The position numbers and the translations under genes were made by a program. A stretch of DNA of 64,000 nt from Parelaphostrongylus tenuis (lineage: Eukaryota > Nematoda > Chromadorea > Rhabditida > Metastrongylidae). Position 1 is the first letter of the stretch, and each line of letters starts with the position of its first letter. The stretch spans positions 124,001-188,000 of the forward strand of contig JAHQIW010003778.1 of NCBI GenBank assembly GCA_019055375.1, given 5' to 3'. The notes beneath the pieces were generated by a model, which searched no databases, was not told the DNA's origin, and worked only from the letters and a program-made list of their open reading frames with translations. Positions 10,210 through 20,388 of the stretch are shown here, piece after piece.

Positions 10210-10930
10210 GAAAAAACGACCCACTTCGCCGGAGAATAGGTTTTTCACACAAAACTGTTCAAATATAATGCGAAAGCTTGAACTTCTGGGTACTGCGCTA
10301 CGTCTCGAAAAGCCTTACCAAAATGCTGAAGCAGAAAGAAAATTTTTCTGTTTCACAATCGCATCTTTATCACAGGGCAGAACTGTTCGCTAGAACTACG
10401 AGTAACCATGCGATAGCGTAAGCATCGATGATTCCAACGCTGTGCTTGTTTTGTGGAAATATCATTTCACGGAAGTGTAGCAGGGAAATAAGATTGAGTT
10501 TCACATACACGGGCATTGCTTTCCTGCAAATGCGTGGGCTGAGCGTGGGGCAGCGGGATACCGACACGTGAAATCCACAACAAAGCGATCAATCGATCGC
10601 GATAGCGCAGCTAACATTTGAGGTGCAATGTTATTGATTGATTGGGGATTTTCTTTCCGCTTCGAAAAAAACTTCAGATAAAATGTATGCTTCTTATACT
10701 ACAAGCTTTCCTCTGCACGTTAATATGCTTTTCATGCTTACAGCGGATAGAACAGGTAGTTAAAGCGCGCGTCTGGTGTAAAACATAACTTTATTTTGAA
10801 TACGACAGCTCTATAGAAAGGCATTTCAAAAATAAACTGTCATGTAGCGCAATATCCAAAGATTTTAGCTTTCGAATGATCACCAACACACTTACAAAAA
10901 GTGCTTGTCCAGCGAATGTCGTCGCTTCAT
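10210..10930. repeat. R3 foldback repeat copy
   Basis: Collinear with 6,290-6,870. It includes the recurring ACAGCTCTATAGAAAGGC motif (about 10,805) and the CTGTCATGTAGCGCAATA block. Its reading frames are short and repeat-derived. Confidence 0.55.
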
Positions 10931-11493
10931 CATTTCTCGCAAGATAACAGAAAGGGACAGGAACAAAAATAATTGAAAAAAACCGATCGAAGGCATTATT
11001 AGGCTTTGATGAAGCGAATAAGAGGAAGAAGAAAGGTGGAAAACAAACCCACTCAAGCTCATCCTTGCGATAGCAGTCGGCACTGAATGCTCCATATATC
11101 CGTTTCGACGACTGTGACGTTCTAATTCTATTGTAAAATTAGAAATCGGTTAAGCGGACCTTCAGATTGAACTTCTTAAGTGCATGATAATCCACAGATT
11201 CTACTTCCGCAATGTAGGCGAAATGGCCATTTCAGTAGGTGGTTCGATCACTTTTTGGAGCGGAAGTGATTGCCGAAGGAAATCCTTGAGTTGACTACCT
11301 GGCAAAGAGGCAAATATGCGAACGCTCGCATACTCATTGAAGTCTCAAGAACTCATTCGTGGAAACTAATCTATTGCCGTTTGCATTCGAGTTATATCAG
11401 ACCACCGCAAAATACGGGAGACGGACGACCTACTGAATTGAGTGGAGGAGAAGAAGGAGGAGGAAAACTCTCTAATTCTTATGGGACCGTAGA
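10931..11493. other. unassigned stretch
   Basis: A 88-codon plus frame (11,270-11,536) ends in a Gly/Glu-rich segment and runs into the inverted repeat that follows. No family is recognised. Confidence 0.25.
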
Positions 11494-11608
11494 GCCGCAG
11501 CCTCTCCGTCTCCAGCCCGCGGCGTTTTGCGTTTAAAAATGATGTCTAAACCCCAGCGTGCTATTGCTACACTCAAAGCGTTGGAGGTTAGTGACGGAGA
11601 GGCGGTGG
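11494..11608. repeat. short GC-rich inverted repeat
   Basis: GCCGCAGCCTCTCCGTCTCC at 11,494-11,513 pairs imperfectly with GACGGAGAGGCGGTGG at 11,593-11,608. About 80 bp lie between. It may be a small MITE; it has no visible target-site duplication. Confidence 0.4.
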
Positions 11609-12169
11609 ATTATCGGTACCGGAAGGTTTGAAACAAATGCGCTGCGACCACTCGGACGTATCGTATATAGTTCTATCTTGATGGGTACGATATATGAAAT
11701 TGCTCTTGTAGAATTTTACTCAAATTTGTAATTCATGACTAATTTTTAATATTAATTTTCAATCTATAGTAACCTCATGCTTGCCTTATCACAGAAAAAA
11801 CCCTGAAAGAGTGAGGAATGCCGAGGTTTCTAGATAGCCTCAGTTTCGGGTTCCTTCTTCTTTGACTTAACGAACCTCTTTATTCTGCAGGAAACCCTCT
11901 AACCCGTGTTGGAAGCTCTGTGTAGTACTGTATACTGAAAATATTCAAATGGCATCGATTGATCTTCTGACCTAATTTGGAAATTTTCGATGAGGTTATG
12001 AGTCAGAAGACCATAAAATTATGACTGGTATTCAAACACAGAGAGTAATCGCACTTCGAAGTGCTTTTACCCCCGATCCCACAAAAGTAACTTTTATCAC
12101 GTATTCGCAGTACTAAATGGCACTGTAGTAAAGCTCAACAACTGTAGTCGTTATTTCTACTAGCATTAA

Positions 12170-12260
12170 ACATTGCTTTATTAGCGCAGTGGTAGAACGC
12201 TCATTTCGGTATGAATGAGAAGCGAGTTCGACTCCACGTTGGACTGGAACACTTGCATAC
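12170..12260 (+). repeat. tRNA-like sequence (SINE head or tRNA relic)
   Basis: TTAGCGCAGTGGTAGAACGC resembles a tRNA D-arm and A box, and GAGTTCGACTCC resembles a B box, at tRNA-like spacing. The five-base T-stem (GCGAG against CCACG) does not pair and no acceptor stem can be drawn, so it is not a functional tRNA gene. Confidence 0.4.
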
Positions 12261-12447
12261 CACTCAGTGTACTTGGATATGTATTTGCAACATCGTAATA
12301 CTGCCAAAAAGCACCAATAGAGGGAAGTTCATATAGATTTAGCATTACTTGTAGTTTCTTCAAAATCTCACTTTCTTCCAACCCCGAGATTATTGATTAA
12401 AAATAGTTTTCTTTACAATCAAGCTAGCTATCAGGAAATCAATAAAT

Positions 12448-12489
12448 GTAAGTTTACTCGACTCACAATAACATCGTTGTCTTCTTTAG
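12448..12489 (+). other. possible 42 nt intron
   Basis: It starts GTAAGTTTAC and ends CTTCTTTAG, both close to nematode consensus, and the length is typical of nematode introns. The phase does not fit the reading frame of the following exon, so it may be an alternative or decayed junction. Confidence 0.3.
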
Positions 12490-12635
12490 AGCCGGCGGTG
12501 ATTCAGGCTGATCTAGTGAGATCAATGAAATCAATCGATTCGCATCGAATCATCACCGGCTCCGAAGAAGACGAGGACGTCGAAGACGTTCAGACCAAAT
12601 ATACCTCACTCAGAAACCCCGTGGGGGCAGCTTAA
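12490..12635 (+). CDS. candidate terminal exon of a host gene, acidic C-terminus
   Basis: A good nematode-type acceptor (GTTGTCTTCTTTAG) is followed by an open frame of 47 complete codons ending in TAA at 12,633-12,635. The peptide is GC-richer than its surroundings and has a cluster of Glu and Asp (SEEDEDVEDV) before a short neutral tail. A possible 42 nt intron lies just upstream (12,448-12,489, GTAAGTTT to TTTAG), but joining it to the sequence before would create a stop, so the true upstream exon is probably elsewhere. I do not recognise the family. Part of the exon also forms an imperfect inverted repeat (GAGCCGG..ATTC around GAATCATCACCGGCTC). Confidence 0.4.
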
Positions 12636-12685
12636 TCATAAAAAAGCTATTAATTACTCGACATCAGGGGACAGTTTAGGGGAGG

Positions 12686-12702
12686 GGGGGGGGGGGCATG
12701 GC
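12686..12702 (+). repeat. poly-G tract, first copy
   Basis: A run of about a dozen G bases, followed directly by GCATGGCC. A second tract followed by GCATG lies at about 14,020. Such tracts can form G-quadruplexes and are prone to assembly length error. Confidence 0.8.
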
Positions 12703-13315
12703 CAACTGGTTGCGGTGCTTGCTGTGACGCGCGTGCAGCGGAGCCCCACCCCTCAACTCTCTCCGGTAGTAACATCTTCCAAGTTATTTGCCTAAACTCA
12801 ATGAAACGACGTCTCTCTTAGAAGCTCACCCACAAGAAAACGTCTTTATTTTTTCCGATCAAGTCGAAAATTCAATTTATAACGAATGAATTCAGACCTT
12901 ACAAGATGTTACTACTAATTTTAATTTATTATGTGGAAAAAGGCAAAGGGGCGGAGGAGGAATCAAAATGTGCTGTTTATCAAAAAAAAAGCGGTCGAGA
13001 AAAGCACCACAATAATTGGAGCGATTTTTTTCTAGTGGGAGGTGGAACGAAATAAAAATGAATAATAGTAAATAGGAGTGTTAGTGAAAATTGAGAAAAA
13101 CGACAAGTATAGACAGCAAAAACACAAATAAATAACAAACATAGACATAAACAAGAGAGATGTCGGCTGGCCAATACCATCTCTACTGAAAAGTTTGTTG
13201 GCGAGCACCTAAGTTCTCTCCGAGAAGAGGGAGAGTTCGCAGGGGGGCTCCGTGCGCGCGGCGCAGCATTTGGAGGTGCTCTGCGGTGACACACACGTGG
13301 TCCAATCAATCGTCA
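12700..13315. repeat. GC-rich SINE-like ends in inverted orientation around an AT-rich core
   Basis: The left end (12,703-12,790) reads like a tRNA-derived head: GGCCAACTGGTTGCGGTGC, GCAGCGGAGCCCCACCC, CAACTCTCTCC. The right end (13,190-13,310) read inverted has CACGGAGCCCCCCTGCG and AACTCTCCCTC, a related sequence. The core 12,800-13,180 is AT-rich without genes; the 109-codon minus frame over it is not supported. Confidence 0.4.
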
Positions 13316-13660
13316 GTCAATGGTTCGATCGCGAGGAGCTCAAAGCTCTCCACTAGGTCATCCGGCCCTCCCCTCCCGAGGTTGATCAAGTGGTACAAAC
13401 TTGTCTGGTGGAGGTAGCAACACTGACTTGGTACAACGCTAGGCTAGAGTTGGATTTTGCATTAAGGCACTGCTGCTATCCTCCCGGACGAGTCCGGTGG
13501 TACCAGCTGGAGCGACTCCGGGAAGTATAAATGGTTTGATAAGATTGTGAGGGCTAGTATTCAATCAACTATATGGTACTACGAATGGGATCGAATGCAT
13601 CGCGCATTCCTTAGCGGTTGATCAACATCGGGAGCATTATCCATAGGGATACATGGAATG
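13316..13660. repeat. composite of two or three SINE1 fragments
   Basis: The plus piece has GGTTCGATCGC (B-box-like, 13,322-13,332), then CACTAGGTCATCC and TGGTACAAACTTGTCTGG. A minus piece follows (CACTGCTGCTATCCTCCCGG). A plus tail (GCATCGCGCATTCC..GATCAACATCGGGAGC..TTATCC) closes it. Confidence 0.55.
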
Positions 13661-14017
13661 CTCGGGTATTGCCGGATTGCAACACTCCTCCCTTCCGCGA
13701 ACACTTCATTGACGACGAATAGATTGACTGGAGAATGCTGCGAAGTCCCGTCCAGACGTAAGAATAACAGATCACGGATCATACAATTGAATCGCTCTAA
13801 TGTTACATTCCATAGAGAAAGGAACAGGTTTAAGTCAGTGTTAAAGATGTTGAAAGTTTATTTTATAACAACTGCTTTAAAAATTTACAAGCAATTGCTA
13901 CTTTTACTTCACTACGTGCAGAAGGGGAAGGAGAGGGTGGAGGGATCAAATGGTGATGTTCATTGAAAAATAAAAACGATGGATAAAGACACTACGATGT
14001 TCTGAGCGATTTCTCTA

Positions 14018-14034
14018 TAGAGGGGGGGGGGGGG
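14018..14034 (+). repeat. poly-G tract, second copy
   Basis: A run of about 14 G bases followed by GCATGAGG, in the same arrangement as the tract at 12.69 kb. Confidence 0.8.
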
Positions 14035-14230
14035 GGCATGAGGACATTTTTTGCTTGGCTAGGGCTTGTGGATGGTTCTCATCGAAGTTCTAACAAAACG
14101 GCAAGAAAATTTTCAGACTCTCTCGTTTTTTGTTGATCATTTTCTATGTATTTAAGCTCTTGCTTTCACTGTCGTTTAGAGCAGCTTCTTGAAGGTATTT
14201 CAATATATAACACTTGGACTTTTGTTCGCA

Positions 14231-14440
14231 GATGGACTTATCGCGAAAGCAAGAAGGTTGTTGGTGCTACACGAATGCCGTTTGGTTCAAGTGCTGCTGA
14301 CACATTCCGCAGGATTAACGAGGCCCAGGGTAACGCAACAGTTGAAAAATCTTCGAGTTTTGATGGCTTTAATAAATTCAAAGCTGGAAATGGAGTTTCA
14401 CGCACAATCAATGAGCCGGCCGTCTTCAAGAAATTGACCG
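14231..14440 (+). pseudogene. mariner transposase, N-terminal helix-turn-helix relic
   Basis: The segment starts MDLSRKQ, then after a frame change reads SSAADTFRRINEAQGNATV and FNKFKAGN, and after another change FHAQSMSRPSSRN. This is the order of the first DNA-binding domain of SETMAR/cecropia-type mariner transposases (start, AAE..RNIN..G..T, W..KF..GD, RSGRPS). At least two frameshifts are present, and the catalytic DD34D domain is absent: the next sequence is a SINE1. The 161-codon open frame covering the region is therefore a transposon remnant, not a host gene. Confidence 0.7.
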
Positions 14441-14559
14441 GAAGAATATGGCAACAAAAGTCAGGAAAGTCTAAGGTCGGCCTCAGCCCCTCATATTTGC
14501 AAGCCAATTCCCTTATAGGAGCTAAAATCGAAAATTTAATGCTATGTGGGTTTTCTAAT

Positions 14560-14745
14560 TCTCCAGCGTTTGACTTCGTTAGAGGTGATCGAGAGCATGC
14601 CTGGCCATTACAATGGCTTGCCGCAGCCTAACGCTGTTTAGAGTCAGTGCTGCTATCCTCCAATACAAGTTCAGGATCGACCTGATTTCTGTTTACGGAC
14701 CCCTAAGAGATGCTTGGTTAGGTGAGCCATGAGCAATGTAGCGAA
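14560..14745 (-). repeat. SINE1 copy, partial
   Basis: The minus-strand body has TCGTTAGAGGTGATCGAG, CCATTACAATGGCTTG, GTCAGTGCTGCTATCCTCC and TGGTTAGGTGAGCC in SINE1 order. The tRNA-like head is lost. Confidence 0.6.
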
Positions 14746-14805
14746 AATACATATGATAACTAGCTTATGTAAGCTCGCATATAACACGACAAGTTAGTCC
14801 GGCGA

Positions 14806-15090
14806 TTATATATAAGAGGTGATATGACTGCTGTGAGATGAAAAATCTCTGAAATATGCTGCCTTCGCTAGCATCACCCCAATTTTTGCTGGTCGGATCG
14901 TCCGTTCACGTATTTCGAGAGGCCACCGTCGATGTTGTAGCCCACTTCCTGTTTTCCGAACGCAGACGTGTAAAACGATCCTTAGTTCAACGTTTTCAAA
15001 ACGATGTTTAGTACGAACTTTGTTATGCACTGGACGACGTATAGTTTTCGCTGTCCCTATTTTCGTACCTGTAGACGTCATACCGGCCAC
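14806..15090 (-). CDS. hypothetical basic protein, weak
   Basis: A 94-codon frame from an ATG, rich in Arg and Lys (TIRRPVHNKVRTKHRFEN). It lies in a locally GC-richer patch (14,880-15,080), which is the main reason to record it. I see no signal peptide, no known motif, no polyadenylation signal close downstream and no clear splice sites. It could be a small gene, a decayed exon or chance. Confidence 0.2.
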   Translation of the reverse strand: MAGMTSTGTKIGTAKTIRRPVHNKVRTKHRFENVELRIVLHVCVRKTGSGLQHRRWPLEIRERTIRPAKIGVMLAKAAYFRDFSSHSSHITSYI

Positions 15091-16930
15091 TTCAAGCGAT
15101 TTCGTATGATGCCTCTTCTACCTTTTTATATTGTGATTTCCGACCTATAAATCAGCTGTACCTCGCATTTTCAGGACAATTCTACGCTTCTAATGCCTTT
15201 TGTGTACCTCAAGTTCTTCGCTGCATCCCTCCCATGATTTTGTCCTATATACAACTTAATATATGGGAAAAAAACACTAGTCCACAATGAAATCATACAT
15301 CTATCAGAAGTCGCTAAACTTGATTAGGTTCTACAAGAAATATTAAGATGCCTACCTTTTGATTTTGATATCACCTCAATCCATGCACCTAAAAGTCATT
15401 ATAGGAACGGATAAACACAGAACGATGGAAATGCTTTCCAGAAATGATGCTACACATAGCATGCGATGCCATTCATGGGGACAGCCATTTCTGTTCTTCA
15501 TCATTGACTGTCTTTATTCCAGCGGCAATAATGTTTCGACGGAAATGAGAAATTGGGTGAGAAAATTTTGATAAGACACCTGCTTATGAACAACAAAATC
15601 CACAATACATTGGATAGGCCACCGTCTGGTTACAACACGTATAACAAGTCTGCGAATGAACTTTTGTGCAAAAAATAAACCTCCGAAAAGAAACCGCCCA
15701 CTCCCTGAACTTCAGCATGATATCTATAGGAGTCAGATGTTGAAAGTGTGTTAAATCTATTCACTGATCAAAGAGAATCAACTAGCCTCGTTGTTTGTGG
15801 AAATTTTTCAACAGAAGAGATCTCTAAAGTAATCAGCATAATCAATGATTGGAGGTAGTAAAATATAAATGTAATACATATTTCCATTACGCATCTGTCA
15901 AATCTCATTGAAGTTCAGCTGTTCTTTTGAAATTCAGTGGCGTATATTTGAAAGAACGTCATCTTAACAATCAAGCTTTGAGGACGGGAGTAAGCTAGTC
16001 CCAGCTCATTTTCTTCGTACCTGTTTACTTTACTGCATCAAGGGCTTTTGCTGTAATTTTTATATTTTATGGACGGTTTTTTAACGCGGATCATTAAGCT
16101 GCGCATTGAACCTGAAAACTATTGTCAAGGCTCGGTGATTCACAAGAAATTTCTTGGAAGCATCATTTCGCTTACTTCCCTTGCTTCAGGGCGCTAAAAA
16201 ATCAAGTTAAATAAACCAGATTAGATTTTGAAATCTATACTTTTTGAACTGTCAAACGACTAAGAACTTTACTGCAAGGCCAGTCATAAACGATAGCGAA
16301 GGACGCAAGGTACTGCGGAAGCAAAACGCAGGTTTTGCTCATCGTCTTTACAGCGCTTAAAAAACCTGCATTTGCCATTCAGCTAAAAAGCTAAGTTCAT
16401 ATCTAAAATCAGCATTTCTCAAGTTATCTAGTGATTTTTTTGAGCTTTAATAAGTTGCCTTTGCTTTGTGAAGAAGCTATATGAACACGAGTAAAAAGAA
16501 ATCTCAATCGCATCTCTACTTCTATAAACGTGTTGCTCGAAAAATGAGAGAACTAAGAGTTGATACTTTTGAAACAAACATAGCTAGGGTGATAATCACT
16601 GTTATCTGTGAAAATTTTTTTGCATCACATTCCACCTTGGTACAAGCGGGATAAGTTGTTGGAAGCAGCACAAAATTAATCTGATTTGAAGAAATTTTCT
16701 TGGAATCTCTGCAATTATCATTTTCCATCATCCGCCTCAATAATTGAAGGTGAATCATTGCTATATTCCGTCATGACATGGAAATTAATAACGGGAACGT
16801 TTTACATCAGCCTCTTTTGCTCCACAGCTTTCGTCTCGGACCCCTAAGTCTGCACTGGTGAAAAACCACTCAAGATTCCAACCTTTGAAGTTTAAGTTGA
16901 GATTGAAAGCAAGAAGAGACGCACATCTTC
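15091..16930. other. unassigned stretch
   Basis: AT-rich, with only frames of 70-80 codons lacking recognisable motifs. I see no repeat family member that I can name and no exon-like GC patch. Confidence 0.3.
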
Positions 16931-17245
16931 AGGACCATATAATACCACTCGACAACATCGACGAAATATACGACCGGCTCGTCAAATATCATGGCGTTAG
17001 CGCTATGAAAGCGAGAGTACTAGAGTCACGCAGAGACACTCGTCTTTGCAGACACCCTAGCTGATTCGTCAACGAGGAATCGAGCGAGCTACAGACAACC
17101 GGAACGTCACGCCCAAACTTGCAAAGCGCTGCAGGGAAACGATAAAAGAAGGCCTCAATGAGAAAAGAGCACCAGTTATGACAGAAGCTGCAGAGGGTGG
17201 AAAGAGCATTCACAAAGCCCAGCGTGCGCCAATTTTGAAACCTGA
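16930..17245 (+). mobile_element. RTE-type retrotransposon, fragment A (linker region)
   Basis: Translated pieces match the linker between endonuclease and reverse transcriptase of the 37-40 kb copy: PLDNIDEIYDRLVKYHGVSA, then after a frameshift LIRQRG..ERATDNRN, EAAEGGKSIHKAQRA. Both the endonuclease and the reverse transcriptase core are absent. A 68-codon frame at 16,858-17,064 is part of it. Confidence 0.75.
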
Positions 17246-18969
17246 TCACAATTTCGCTGCTCCAGCACTCTAGAAAGGCTTTTCTATAAACAAGCTTCGT
17301 ATCGAAACTGTTAAGGTTTGAGTTATGGAACGGTAATAAAAGTTCGAGGATGTAGCAAACGTTCTTGCCCTACAAACCGCTGTAAGATGGATTGCAATTT
17401 ATTCTTTCTTTCATTCTACAGATATATAGATCTTTATAGGTAATATTTAGGAATTTATGAGGAATATGGTGATAGCTTTATCAACCTTCTACTTAGCGTA
17501 TTTCTGCGCTCATATGCACACCAAATTTCTGGAATTGTTACTATAGTTTATACAGAATATTTATAAGCAACTGATGAAATATTGGGTACAATATTGGGTT
17601 TCGAGAAGCACTTTTCGACTCTTTAGTTTCTTGCCTTTTCTTAGAAATTATGTGAGCATGATCGTTATATGAATCAATCTTTTTAGTGGGATATAACAAT
17701 GGAAATAAAGTCATATATTACCTCCGACGTGTTTCTACGCGTTTTTCGTTGGCCGGAAATTTTCCATGGACATCTAGTTTATATTGGAAATTTAAATTTT
17801 AGGGACTTCTATATTTTTGAAAACGCCATTATCAGAAGCGTAATTAAAAATGAGTTTTATTCTCGATGCGTTGTTTTTACTGTGTTAAGGTACGTGAATG
17901 GCTCTATGGATGAGGTCACGCAACGAGTCAGCAAACGGCACCGAGGCGTATAGAGTTGTGAATGTCTTTCAAGATTTTAGTTGTGCTTGATAGCACAAAT
18001 AGAGTCTATTCTAAAACTAGGTCTGACTTTTTGAAAAGCCGCCTAGGAAGCTGAAAGATTGGAAAGAAGACTACGTTTTGCACTTCTGAACTTACGTAGC
18101 TTAGATTAAGTCTTAGTAGCTGGTTTACATGACAATGTCGAATGAGAACTAAAGCCTGAACACATAGAACGACGAAGAAGAGTTTTTTTCTATAACTATA
18201 TAGCGAGAGGCTTTCAAATTTCTGCGATATGGTGGGCCTTAAATAACGCAAATGTAAGCGATTATACGCGTCAAACTGGAACTCATTTTGTTTCCTTTAT
18301 TACGGCGCACAACAGAGGCATTATTGAAAAACAAGTACACTATCAAAAGTGTCGACATTTCGATATATAATCATTGCTGGATTTTGGAAAAGCGAACACT
18401 ACGTCTGTCTTGAAAATATTCTCATTTTGTAAAGACCAGTGAAATTGCGTTCAAGTCGAAGCAGCAATATGCACCAGGATGTCATCACTACCGCTGCTAT
18501 TAAAGGTGCAAAGAAAAAGCTCGAACATTCCATAAAAGTCTGTAAAACTGGGATGAAAGCATTGTTTTTGGCTGGATGTCAACTGCTAAGTCATTGAAAA
18601 AGTCATGAGCTTCGCGCGCAAGTACTAGCGATGCAATATGTCATCGTATTCCTTTAAAGAGCTTCTGACTACTTCTTCTGTGTATTTAGGATAATCTTTT
18701 TTTCCTCCTGTCAAGAAGAATTGTTTTTTTTTAGGAATTTCCATCAGATACCTAGACGTTGGCACTGCGCCAAGTAAGGGAACTGAATAATCTGCGAGGC
18801 CGTACTCTCTCTCATTTTTCTTCACCCTGCAGCCTATCATCCGCTCAGTCCTTTAGTTGTCCTTACCTTCTTTTTCGCAAGGTTTATTTTTTGCAGCAAT
18901 CTTGAAGCCATATTTTTGGTTACGTATTTGTGGCTTGTGGAGAGCTAAAGAAGTCATAGGACTTCAGGA
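17246..18969. other. unassigned stretch
   Basis: Includes a short R3 motif (CTCTAGAAAGGCTTTTCTAT near 17,267). An 84-codon plus frame (17,699-17,953) and a 71-codon minus frame (18,625-18,840) have protein-like composition but no known motif or splice context. Confidence 0.3.
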
Positions 18970-19258
18970 ATATATTTGTGTAGCCCTGAGGTTAGACGTG
19001 TCCTGCAATGCATAGTGGATCGATCGATGATTCAGTCATGAGTTCAAGACACACAAAGCCTTCTATTCTCTCTGATGTTCTCAAATTGGTAGCGAACTGC
19101 GCCGGGACAATAGCAGCATTGACCTTGAAGTGCGGAGGACTATCAGATGTCACTGTGCTGGCCAACTACAAATCCATCCACCTATAATAATTCTTAATGA
19201 AGATGAATGCCTAGCGTGGCACATCTCTCAGGGATCGCTTGGAGCCAAACTCTTTCGT
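18970..19258 (+). repeat. SINE1 copy, diverged, nearly full length
   Basis: The head is GCCCTGAGGTTAGACGTGTC, followed by GATTCAGTCATGAG (degenerate B box). The body then has TTCTCAAATTGGTAGCG, GCAGCATTGACC and GATGAATGCCTAGCGTGGC, with CATCTCTCAGGGATCG at the end. Confidence 0.5.
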
Positions 19259-20144
19259 CGTTAGCGCTTTTTGGTTTTCAAATTAATCTGAATGCTAAGA
19301 CTAGCTACCATATGTTCTGCAGCTTTCACGCATTTCAAACTCCAGTACTCGTCAGTCTGCTATGTCGGATGTAAAAATTATTGACTCTGTCTGGCTTATT
19401 AATTCACACTTCTGTGCTGAAGTACGAAGTAGAGTAGTCAAGATCATATGAACTTCAGTTTCTTCTACACCTTTGCTACCACTACTTTTTGAGAAAGACT
19501 GGTGTGGCTCTCTTCGTAATTGTAGTCATGAACATGGGATTTCGTGAAAGACTAGTTGTACTGCAGCTTATCTTCTCAGCGACCACGCTTCGTTTCTGTT
19601 GTTCCTCAAGATCACCCTCCTAGTGGGTCTTCAACGAGTAGTGACGTGCTTTCAGTTAACAATTCACTAAGTGATTTATCTTCAATTATTGTCTTGCTTA
19701 TGCAATTTATACCCTTGACAACACGAAAATAAATCAGTTGCTTTAGATAGAGGTGAAGCGAGAACTAAGCACCTAACACGATTCCAGTTTTCCGAACATT
19801 GTGAGTTTATCCTGATTAAGAGAAAACAAACGAGAAACCAATCTCACTCGCTGGAGAGGAATTTTTCAAAAAGTGTTAGTAACCATTGAAAAGCTGAGAC
19901 TTGATGCTACAGCCCCACGTCGCCGGTTTTCCAAAACAGCCCTATCTGATGCTGTGGTATCCAGATCAAAAATTCTGCTCTATAATCGCCTTTCGCCTTG
20001 ATTTTTTTCACCACGTATAATCTGCTGGAAGCCGTAAAGCGTATCAATGCGTGGAGAAATTTTCATATTATCTCACACGTCCGTTTTATTGAAATTTGTT
20101 TGAAAGCGCAGGAAAAGTCTCCAATCGAATAAAAATATCATACG
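19259..20144. repeat. spacer containing an R3 fragment
   Basis: 19,860-20,050 contains R3 blocks in inverted sense (GTGTTAGTAACCATTGAAAAG, CCCACGTCGCCGGTTTTCC, CTGGAAGCCGTAAAGCG). The remainder 19,259-19,850 shows no gene or repeat end. Confidence 0.4.
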
Positions 20145-20388
20145 AAAATCAAGAAAACTTATCTTGATCAGCTGACGCGAGTTTGGTAAACTAGTCGTAG
20201 AAGTTCGGCTGGCGTTTCGGCGACCCGCCTTCTTCAGAGCCTGGACGTATGTAGTATTAGTCACTTAGTTAGACTAATACTGCATACGCCAAGGCTCTGA
20301 AGAAGGCAGGTCGCCGAAACGTCAGCCAAACTTCTACGACTAATTTACCAACCTCGCGTCAGCTTATCAAGATAAGTTTTCTCGATTT
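20145..20388. repeat. 244 bp near-perfect palindrome (foldback MITE) with hammerhead-like cores
   Basis: The two arms of about 115 bp mirror each other around a centre near 20,267 (AGTATTAGT..ACTAATACT), with almost no loop. Each arm, read inwards or outwards, contains a block CTGAAGA-AGGC-..-CGCC-GAAAC (plus strand 20,297-20,320; minus strand 20,237-20,214), the spacing and bases of a hammerhead ribozyme core. As RNA the whole unit would fold into one long hairpin. A plus reading frame is absent. The function of the motif is inference. Confidence 0.7.

Noticed and set aside
12170..12260. functional tRNA gene
   Set aside because: The A and B box-like sequences are present, but the T-stem and acceptor stem do not pair.
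14146..14631. 161-codon reading frame as a host gene
   Set aside because: Its middle is the mariner DNA-binding domain and its end is a SINE1; the frame merely runs through both.
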